Position numbers and translations under genes: made by a program. Positions 56,753 to 64,000 of a stretch of 64,000 nt of DNA are shown here, piece after piece. Positions within the stretch are counted from its first letter, which is position 1, and each line of letters starts with the position of its first letter. The notes below the pieces were generated by a model. That model did not search any database. It was not told where the DNA came from and saw only the letters and a list, made by a program, of their open reading frames with translations. Origin of the DNA: Pseudopyrenochaeta lycopersici (taxonomy: Eukaryota > Ascomycota > Dothideomycetes > Pleosporales > Pseudopyrenochaetaceae); assembly GCA_003313425.1 (NCBI GenBank), contig NHZP01000061.1, forward strand, positions 186,001-250,000. The letters are read 5' to 3'.

Positions 56753-57537
56753 TCATAGCCGGCACGTTAACCACTGCTCTCCTTCCGGCTGCATTATCCC
56801 TACTGCATCACTGATCCTAATAAACCAATAAAGCTTTGACACCGGCCTTACAGAAGAAAATCCTTCTGAACGATTAAACCGCCGTTTTTCATAAGACACT
56901 GACTCGCACTCTTTGCAACGCTTATCGAGCTTGCACCCGCAGTCCACGGAAGTTCCATAACACCCAAGGTCTAACCCGTAAAACACTGTAGTAACAACAG
57001 AGACATCCGCCGTCTTGCCGGAGGGCAATACGAGAAGAGGTAGGACGCGCTGCACAACCACCTCCAGTACCTCTACCGAGAGCTTCGCAAAAGTAACATG
57101 GCTCCGCACCACCCTATCCTGATGGAGCGCCTCCACCTTGAGGACCAGGAGCGACTGCCGGGTAACCCCCTCTGCACACAGTTCCTTGTGGTACTGTAAA
57201 CACTCCGTGTGCTTCTGAGAAACGCATTCGCGAGGAAGCCGTCCACTCTCTTTGGTCACCCACCAAGATTGTCTCCCCGACAAATCCAAGGAGAGAGTGA
57301 GAGAAATACCGCGTTTCATGAATACTGCACTCATGTCAGATAGGCTCCCCTACTGCCATCGCCAACGACACAAAGAGATCACCTACCCGGCACGTGACCC
57401 CTCACTACGTTAAACTCTGCCTCTGTCTCTACCGACACCGCGCAAGAAGATCCTTCTTGCAGCCCATCTATCGTCGATGGGAGGATAGGGGTGCCAGCGA
57501 AACCCGCCTCAGCCTCTTGCCCAGTGTGCGATGCCAT
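56753..57537 (-). CDS. Cys/His-rich family protein, spliced (unit 36)
   Basis: Exon 1 is a short frame of about 50 codons, 57387-57537 (ATG 57537 in the perfect palindrome GCGATGGCATCGC), with LQEGSSCAVSVET and VRGHVPG. Exon 2 is 56753-57324. The intron is 62 nt with donor GTAGGT, a TAGG/CCTA hairpin, branch CTGAC and acceptor CAG. Cys clusters are CVSQKHTEC and CGCKLDKRCKEC. The C-terminal block is SSVRPVSKLYWFIRISDAVG. Confidence 0.74.
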
Positions 57538-57949
57538 CGCAGTGTAGAAAAGATGAAACTACACAAAGTAGAACACTCCGTGCGCGGGGAGGGGGCTCCC
57601 CTCTTTTATATGTCGATGTCTATGCTGTCTTTGCCAAGAGACACTAGTCCCTAGCAGGCAATAATGTGCCCCTTCCATGCTGTCTACGTTCATAGACCAA
57701 TCACAGTACTGATTGAGAGAAAAGTGGGCAAGCAGTGATCATCTGACCCGCGACGTCCGTGCTCTGCTTTGCTTACAGGGGCTTTTGCCTCTAGCCTCTA
57801 AAGAGCCTAACCCTTCGGTACTCCCTCCAGTCGTGGCAACGCATACAATGTAAAGTGTCAGGGGTCAAGGAGCGCAAGGCTCCTGACCACTTGACAACTT
57901 TCTAGTGAAAGGAATCATATATAGGCAAAACGCCACACTAGAAAGTTGA
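57538..57949 (-). promoter_or_regulatory. Unit 36 leader and core
   Basis: TATA 57605-57611, CCAAT 57697-57701, GATCATCTGAC 57737-57747, long-class core 57890-57949. Confidence 0.75.
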
Positions 57950-58339
57950 GTCGGGGCCCGTGCCCCCTCCATGCGCCACACTCCATGTGACCTGGGATCG
58001 CCTCCAGCCACAACAAAATTGGACTTAGCCAATTTTTTATTTTTTTCTGAGAGATGGTGTTCCATCCTGAGGGCTCCCACACCCTTACTGACCAAGCTGC
58101 GCACCACAAATTCTGATTTGTTGTAAGGGCCCTGCCATTACTACATTAATACTCTTTTCGAAGAGATAAAAATAATTACACTGCTAGTATAACAAACATA
58201 CCTAGGACGCTACACTACTACTACACACCGATGCGGATTCCTGCACCTATGATTACTAAAAACACACGTGGATTACAAGATCACACCATTGTTAACAATA
58301 CCATAGTATACTCCGTACCTTAGATAAACATGATGCCAC

Positions 58340-59116
58340 CTACAGACTGGAACAGGAAAGCCACTCACACCGCAAGGGATGGACTTCTCCTACCGCATCG
58401 CTGCGTCCAGCAAACCACACGGACTCTCCAAAAGGCCATACACAATGGAATCGGTCTAGACGAACAAACCTTTGAGATTTATAAGATAAAAACCCACAAG
58501 GCTCACATGCCCTGTGCAGCGTACACGCGCAGTCCACGCTGGTGCTATACCATCCATTGTCTAACAACTGAAGCACTTCGTCAACAACAGAAGCCTCCGC
58601 CCTCTGCCCTCCAGGTAGTATAAGAAGAGGTAAAATGCGCTGTACAAGCACATCAAGTCCCTCTATTGAGAGCTCCGCAAACGCAACAAAGCTCCGCTCC
58701 ACCCCATACAAGCGTGCGTCTACCTTGAGCACAAGGAGCGACTGTCGAATAAATCTCTGCGCATAACGTTCCTTGTAGTCTTCCGGACATAATCTGCGCT
58801 TATGAGAAAGGCATTGGATAGGAAGGCATCCGCTTTCTTTGGTGAGCCACCAAGACTGTTCTCCCGACAATTCCATACAGAAGGTAAGGGACACAGCTTG
58901 CTCCACCAGCTCTATTATTCTATTAGTTGGGGAAGCCCAACCTAACGAAAGAAGTACATACTTACTAGGAATGTGCCTCCGCACCTCTTGAATGTTTGCC
59001 GCTGTCCCAGGGAAGGGGGAGCCCCTCTGACCCGGCCGAAGCTGGTCGAGTGACAGTAAATCACCATCACCAACAGCCTTGACCAGGCTAGTTCCCTGCC
59101 CGGTATACGATGCCAT
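58340..59116 (-). CDS. Cys/His-rich family protein, copy of unit 34 (unit 37)
   Basis: Exon 1 is 58966-59116, the intron 58912-58965, exon 2 58340-58911 (offset 4739). Coding sequence and leader are identical to unit 34. The cassettes to the right differ: unit 35 begins GGCAAAACGCC after the core, unit 38 begins GGCGGAACGCC. Confidence 0.78.
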   Translation of the reverse strand: MASYTGQGTSLVKAVGDGDLLSLDQLRPGQRGSPFPGTAANIQEVRRHIPSKYVLLSLGWASPTNRIIELVEQAVSLTFCMELSGEQSWWLTKESGCLPIQCLSHKRRLCPEDYKERYAQRFIRQSLLVLKVDARLYGVERSFVAFAELSIEGLDVLVQRILPLLILPGGQRAEASVVDEVLQLLDNGWYSTSVDCACTLHRACEPCGFLSYKSQRFVRLDRFHCVWPFGESVWFAGRSDAVGEVHPLRCEWLSCSSL

Positions 59117-59531
59117 CGCAATGAAGTTTTAAAAAACACACTCCGTGCCAACAGCAGAGACGCTGTTGTAGTTATATACATCTCTTCCTTGTGCACCGCC
59201 AAGAGAAACTACTACATAGTACGCAACAGGGTGCCCACTCCATGCGTCTACATCCATAGACCAATCAGAAACCCGATTGAGAGGGTGGTGGGGCCAGGTG
59301 TGTCTCCCACGTGCAACACAAGGTCAGATGACCGCACTGCCCGTGCGTTGTGTTACTTACAGGGGGCAGAGGCCCTAAACTACTCGTAGTTTAACGCTCC
59401 GCTGCCTAGTCCCTAGGCGTGCCCTGCTTAACGGTAAAGCCGTCGTAGCCAGGAGCACAAGGCTCCCGACCACTTGACAACTTTCTAGTGAAAGGAATCA
59501 TATATAGGCGGAACGCCACACTAGAAAGTTG
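59117..59531 (-). promoter_or_regulatory. Unit 37 leader and core
   Basis: TATA 59172-59178, CCAAT 59261-59265, GTCAGATGAC 59323-59332, long-class core 59473-59531 (GGCGGAACGCC). Confidence 0.75.
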
Positions 59532-59631
59532 ATTTCTGGTCTGTGCGCGAAATCCGCGCCACACCCAGGTGACTCTGCATGGCCTCCAGCCACTGTGAAA
59601 TTGGACTTAGCCAATTTTTTATTTTTTTTTG
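59520..59631 (+). ncRNA. Candidate small RNA segment after the core (example)
   Basis: On the plus strand the core's TATATA lies about 25 bp before AAGTTGATTT. A GTGCGCG/CGCGCCAC hairpin, a conserved CCAGCCAC and a terminal hairpin AATTGG/CCAATT follow, then T-runs. This is the layout of a U6-type Pol III gene with a TATA and T-stop. Similar segments follow nearly every core; most, but not all, have at least four T (those at 2815-2825 and 35925-35935 do not). Units 10, 23 and 29 carry a perfect GGCTGAAAAA/TTTTTCAGC palindrome instead of the first hairpin. The alternative is a structured 3' end of the minus-strand mRNA of the cassette to the right. Confidence 0.35.
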
Positions 59632-59909
59632 ATGTTCCATCCCAAGGGCGCCCACACCCTTCCTGACCAAGCTACGCACCACAACTTCTTCGTTCCTCGA
59701 ATAGCCATACCATTACTACATTAGTACCTATTCCTATATATACTATACTAAAGAATATTAGTCTATAATCATAATCTCATAGCGTAATACATGAAATACT
59801 TCATCCTACTAACGTACCGTTTCTACTACCTTAGCATACTCCATATACACGCTTAACCATGAAAGGAACCTACAACTACTATGTTACTATAACATATGGC
59901 AACTTAACT

Positions 59910-60670
59910 AGTTATCTCCTGATGGTTCTACTATGCCAACAGCCTCACTGATCCCAGCAAACTAGTCAAACTCCGTGCGCGGCCATACACCGCAAAACCC
60001 ATCTGAAAGGACAAACTATGATAGAGTGACATGTATTCTCACTACGCTCACACATCGTATCTTCACGGTACACACCCTTACTAGAATACCCATCCTCCAA
60101 CAAGTCGAACAAACTATCGACAACCAACGCATGAGCAGCGTGCCGATTACCGGGTGTCAGACAAGGTAAGATGTGCCTTTGCAGCGCATGTAGTGCTTCC
60201 TCAGACAATAGCCCAAATGCAACAGAGCTCCGCACTTGACCCCTATAAGGGATATCCACCTTAAAAACTAGAACTGACTGCCAGGTGCCCCCCTGGCTAC
60301 TAAAGCGCTCGTAGTCTTCCAGACAAAGTGTATGCTGTTCCTCTACACACTGCCGAGGGGGCTGCCCGCTCACCTCTGTAAGCCACCAAGACTGGCTTCC
60401 CGACAACTCCACGTGAACCGTGAGAGACACATTGCGTCCCACAAGCTCTGCTACTCCGTTAGTTGGGGGGCCTCCCCTACTGACATCTCCAACGAGACAA
60501 AGAGAAAGAGATCACCTACCCGACACGTGATCCATCACGACTCCATATTCTATACCTGTCCCTAGAAGTACCCCACGGGAAGTCCCTTCCTTTAACGCTT
60601 CTAAAAGATATAAGAACCTTCTTGTAGCACTAGGACCCGCCATAGTGCCCTGTCCAGGCCGCGACACCAT
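59910..60670 (-). pseudogene. Family gene with C-terminal frameshift and nonsense codon (unit 38)
   Basis: Exon 1 (60520-60670, ATG 60670, MVSRPGQGTMAGPSAT...), the 72-nt intron (donor GTAGGT, acceptor CAG) and most of exon 2 (to 60447) are intact, including CVEEQHTLC. Past the GYSSKGV segment the frame slips and ends at 59966, losing CxC...CxxC. The old C-terminus is still readable in another frame to the left, where the Trp of DWFAG has become TAG and a second TAG ends it near 59910. A truncated 158-codon exon-2 product is possible but probably non-functional. Confidence 0.65.
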
Positions 60671-61105
60671 CGCAGTATAGTAGAGAGAAAAACCTATACA
60701 GTATAGAACACCTCCGTGAAGGGGAGGGTGTCCCCCCTCTTATATCTCTCGATATCTGTCTTGCGCAATGCCAAGACCACCTAGTCCCTAGTTGGCACGA
60801 GTGTGCGCCCTCCATGAATCTATCTCCATAGACCAATCAAACAACTGATTGAGAGCGTGGTGGGGCCAAGAGTGTCTCCCACGTGCAAACCAAGGTCAGA
60901 TGACCCGCACAGTCCGTGCTTCGCGTTGCTTACAGGGGCTCTTGCCTCTAGGCTTTAAAAAGCCTAACCCTTCGGTACTCCCTCCAGTCGTGGCAACGCA
61001 TACGTGTAAAGTGTCCAGGGTCAGGCAGCACGAGGCTGCCGACCACTTGACAACTTTCTAGTGAAAGGAATCATATATAGGCAAAACGCCACACTAGAAA
61101 GTTGA
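60671..61105 (-). promoter_or_regulatory. Unit 38 leader and core
   Basis: TATA 60740-60745, CCAAT 60833-60837, GTCAGATGAC 60895-60904, AGGCT/AGCCT hairpin, long-class core 61046-61105. Confidence 0.75.
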
Positions 61106-61428
61106 GGCCTGGCCTGTGCGCGAAGTCCGCGCCACACCCAGGTGACCCAACGTGACTTCCAGCCACAGTAAAATTGGACTTACGCATTTTTTTTTGGAAA
61201 CTCCGTGATCTTCTCAACTCACATTGAGACCCGACAATGAGAGACACGCTGTCCCCAACGTAAACTGCCCTGCCACTCAACACACTCCCGTGAACACTTT
61301 ACTACCGTCCCATACACTATATTTTAACAACAACGTTCCTTTATTTTTTTTTTAAGAAAATAATAACATACTAACAATAAATGTTATAAATGTTGTATTG
61401 TGTTTGAAATAACGCAAACGCATACTTA

Positions 61429-62274
61429 CTATTTCCTAGTCGTACCCCATAAATACGACAAGAGAAAAGACTCCTTGTATCGTTCTAACAGATCCTCATA
61501 GACTACCCTGCACGTCAACCAATCCATACCCAATGGGAACAATGTCCCTACTGCATGACTGATCCCAGAAAACCACCCAAGAAGTCCATCGGGATATACA
61601 CCGTAAAACCTGTCGCAACGTGTAAACCGCCAATCCTCGTACGGCACCGCCTCACACAGTTTACAACACTTATCGAACTCGCAACCGCAGTCCATACTAC
61701 TGGAGAAGCACCCTTCACCGAGCGACGTAAACAATGTCTCCACAAATGAAGGTTCCACAATCTGCCCCGACGGCGGCGACACGACAAGCGGCAGTACCCG
61801 CTCTACAAACACATCCAGTGTCTCTAGGGAGAGCTTCGCAAAGACAACACTGCTCCACAGTACATTATCCGTCTTAGTATCCACCTTGAACACAAGAAGC
61901 GCACACACTCTTGCACCCGCAGGAAACGGCAGAGGGTATCCCTCCAAGCACCTGCAAGAACCAGATAGACCACAAGTAAGCGGAGGCTGCCCGCTCTCCT
62001 TGGTAAACCACCAGAACTTCCCGCCACCCGGCTGAACGTGACACGTCAACGAGACACCTTGCTCTACCAGGTCTACACTACCGTTAGCCGTTGGGTCCCC
62101 AACGTCAGACAAGAAAAGAAAAAGACACTTACCGTGTATGTGAGTCCTCACCCACTCTATCTCAGCAGGTTCCCCTGTAAAACATAGGCGTTGGGTACCC
62201 ACAACCAACGTGTCTGTCGACAATCCTAAAGGACCTTCGTCCAATTCTCTACACACACTGTGTAGCGATGCCAT
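61429..62274 (-). CDS. Cys/His-rich family protein, spliced (unit 39)
   Basis: Exon 1 is 62133-62274 (ATG 62274, MASLHSVCREL...) and exon 2 is 61429-62072. The intron is 60 nt with donor GTAAGT, a perfect CGTTGGG/CCCAACG hairpin with a 2-nt loop, branch GGCTAACGG and acceptor TAG. It is open, so a longer unspliced frame exists. The first cluster is CGLSGSCRC and the second CGCEFDKCCKLC. A C-terminal extension of about 25 residues follows the usual WLTC end. Confidence 0.75.
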   Translation of the reverse strand: MASLHSVCRELDEGPLGLSTDTLVVGTQRLCFTGEPAEIEWVRTHIHGKCLFLFLSDVGDPTANGSVDLVEQGVSLTCHVQPGGGKFWWFTKESGQPPLTCGLSGSCRCLEGYPLPFPAGARVCALLVFKVDTKTDNVLWSSVVFAKLSLETLDVFVERVLPLVVSPPSGQIVEPSFVETLFTSLGEGCFSSSMDCGCEFDKCCKLCEAVPYEDWRFTRCDRFYGVYPDGLLGWFSGISHAVGTLFPLGMDWLTCRVVYEDLLERYKESFLLSYLWGTTRK

Positions 62275-62686
62275 AGCATTCAACTCTACGTTGACAAAAG
62301 AAGAGCGACAGCACACCACCTCCGTGGGTGGCTACATCTTAAGCTATCTATATCCATCCAGGTCATGGCACCGCCAAGAGGAGTTATTCCATACTAGACA
62401 CCAATGTGCCCATTCCATGTTGTCTATGTCCATAGACCAATCAGAAGCCTGATTGAAGAAAGAGTGGGCAAACCATGGTCATCTGACCCGCGACGTCCGT
62501 GCTCTGGCTTACTTAAGAGTGCAGTGCCTCTAGTCTTATTCAAGACTAACACTTCGTTGTTCCCTCCAGTCACAGGCTCTGCTTACAGGTAAAGTGTCGA
62601 GGGTCTCCAGCGCAAGGCTGGTGACCACTTGACAACTTTCTAGTGAAAGGAATCATATATAGGCGGTTCGCCACACTAGAAAGTTG
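62275..62686 (-). promoter_or_regulatory. Unit 39 leader and core
   Basis: TATAT 62349-62353, CCAAT 62437-62441, GTCATCTGAC 62478-62487, long-class core 62628-62686 (GGCGGTTCGCC). Confidence 0.75.
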
Positions 62687-63011
62687 AGTCGGGGCCTGTG
62701 CCCCCTCCATGCGCCACACTCCATGTGACCCAACGTGACTTCCAGCCACAACAAAATCGGACTTACGCATTTTTTGAAAAATAATTTTCAATGTTCCATC
62801 CCAGGGCGTCCACACCCTTACCAAATTCAGCCTACGCCAACAGCAACGATTGTTCCAAAAACACCACTCCATGCCTAAAAATACTGCGTCCAACAAAAAC
62901 CTCAGGTATTTCAAAAAGTACTATAAGACAATACTATTAGCCATACACGGACTACACCAATATCAATCCCAATACTACACAAACGTACCTGTGCATATCC
63001 ACCTATCTACG

Positions 63012-63828
63012 CTACACGTATTGAACAAAATAAGGGTCTCCAAGATAACCAAAACCATCATCTAAGCATTTAAGCCAGTTCTGTCCTGATGGTTGTATTT
63101 CTCCTACCGCATCGCTAATCCCAGCGAACCAGTCAAGCTTTCCAAACGCCCATACACGGGAAAATCCATCTAAGCGAACAAACCTCGATGAAATCCGGTG
63201 TGCACACACACAAGGCTCACACTGTGTGTAGAAGGTACATGCGCAGTCGACCCGCGTACTATAGTACCCGAAGCGCAGTCGATAGAACAACGCCTCCACA
63301 TCTTCGATATCCAGCCTCTCCCCCGACGGCGTTGCGATAAGAGGTAAAATGCGCTGCAAAAGCACATCAAAGGCCTCTACCGAAAGCTCCGCAAACACAA
63401 CAGAACTCCGCACTTGATCCCTGGCCAGGGTATCCACCTTGAGCACAAGGACCGACTGTGCTCTACCGCCTCGTTCACAGAACTCCTTGTAGTCTTCCAG
63501 ACACTCTGTATGGTCCCAAGAAACGCATTCGCTAGGAAGGCATCCGCTCTCCTTGGTGAGCCACCAAGATTGTTTTCCCGACAGTTCCACATGAACGGTA
63601 AGAGAAACAGAGTCCTCCACAAACTCTGTCATCATGTTAGTTGGGGAGGGCCCAACCTGAGAAAAGAAGTAGATACCTACTAGGAATGTGCCTCCGCACC
63701 TCTTGAATGTTTGCCGCTGTCCCAGCGAAGGGGGAGCCCCTCTGACCCGGCAGAAGCGTGTCCAGTGACAGTAAATGACCGTCACCTGTAACCTCTACAG
63801 TACTGCCCTGTCCCAGGAGCGACCCCAT
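63012..63828 (-). CDS. Cys/His-rich family protein, spliced (unit 40)
   Basis: Exon 1 is 63681-63828 (ATG 63828, MGSLLGQGSTVEV...) with SPFAGT...IQEVRRHIPS. Exon 2 is 63012-63625. The intron is 55 nt with donor GTAGGT, a GTTGGG/CCCAAC hairpin and acceptor CAG. Exon 2 has CVSWDHTEC and CACTFYTQCEPC, and its C-terminus runs about 20 residues past the family's usual Trp-Leu-x-Cys end. The TATA box is at 63912; the rest of the leader is cut by the window end. Confidence 0.75.
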
Positions 63829-64000
63829 CGCATTGTAAAAGCAAATAATAAAAGAGAATGTTCATTCCCTACAAACAGTAACACTCCGTGAACGGGGAAG
63901 GGGCTCCCCTCTTATATATCGATGTCCATGCTATCTTCGCCAAGACCACCTAGTCCCTAGATAGCAGAGCGCTGCTCCCTCCATGTCTCTATGTACATAG
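63829..64000 (-). promoter_or_regulatory. Unit 40 leader, partial
   Basis: TATA 63912-63919 and the CTAGTCCCTAG element near 63950-63960. The window ends within the CTATG...CATAG hairpin before CCAAT. Confidence 0.7.

Larger units (their letters stand above)
1..64000. repeat. Head-to-tail array of ~1.58 kb gene cassettes
   Basis: Forty core hairpins begin (at CTTGACAAC) near 1121, 2690, 4259, 5852, 7432, 9001, 10551, 12142, 13704, 15272, 16873, 18455, 20017, 21608, 23170, 24752, 26327, 27909, 29493, 31063, 32638, 34220, 35802, 37379, 38947, 40519, 42103, 43672, 45252, 46848, 48430, 50004, 51574, 53151, 54733, 56302, 57890, 59473, 61046 and 62628. Spacing is 1550-1601 bp. Cassettes are numbered here by the core at their left (unit 1 starts at 1121; unit 0 is the left partial). 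In every unit the 300-400 bp between the core and the stop codon hold a T-run, an AAGGG/CCCTT hairpin and a variable AT-rich spacer. TTTATT (minus-strand AATAAA) is visible in only some spacers, for example 9288-9293 and near 17166. Confidence 0.95.

Noticed and set aside
57800..57830. Telomerase RNA template (CTAACCCT next to stem-loops)
   Set aside because: The CCCT part varies between units (CTAACACTCC, CTAACGCTTC, CTACCGCTTC) with its pairing partner, so it is part of a small hairpin, not a template.
1121..62686. Integron-like array with attC hairpins
   Set aside because: Cassettes with single genes and folded end sites resemble integrons, but the genes have spliceosomal-type introns, TATA and CCAAT boxes and no integrase, and the core lacks attC R'/R'' boxes.
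1..64000. CRISPR array
   Set aside because: The repeats are about 1.58 kb apart and each interval holds a gene; there are no short spacers or cas genes.

Overview
The window is a head-to-tail array of about 41 gene cassettes (39 complete, one partial at each end), all read on the minus strand. Each cassette is about 1.58 kb. Forty copies of a core hairpin lie 1550-1601 bp apart (mean about 1577 bp), whatever gene sits between them. Eukaryotic nuclear expression is indicated by TATA boxes, CCAAT boxes, Kozak-type starts (GCGATGG) and GT-AG introns that restore the frame. The organism cannot be named. A large nuclear DNA virus, an endogenous viral or packaged-segment locus, or a chromosomal multigene array would all fit. 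I recognise no replication, capsid or housekeeping gene.

Plus-strand order within a cassette: core hairpin; a 90-110 bp segment ending in a T-run (possible small RNA); an AAGGG/CCCTT hairpin; an AT-rich spacer; exon 2 (minus); a 34-72 nt phase-1 intron; exon 1; a start codon set in a GCGA...TCGC palindrome; a TATA box; a CCAAT box; and about 280-300 bp of stem-loops leading to the next core. The leader stem-loops and the intron hairpin change sequence between cassettes while keeping base pairing, so the array carries its own covariation evidence for structure.

Twenty-one cassettes encode recognisable members of one Cys/His-rich family (about 240-265 aa after splicing). Six are divergent members, two of them with an F-box-like exon 1. 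Four are decayed copies. The rest encode an acidic/basic presumed nuclear protein (three copies), a signal-peptide/TM protein split by a 7-base homopolymer (three identical copies), a 263-275 aa protein (two copies), a PPSY-motif protein and an Arg-rich protein.

Whole cassettes are duplicated nearly identically at distant places with breakpoints at the core hairpin, and one pair shares exon 2 but not exon 1. Small hairpin loops have flipped orientation between copies; one flip changes three codons and another removes a start codon. The layout suggests a modular, length-constrained, recombining gene library, with diversification or packaging as possible purposes. That last step is inference.
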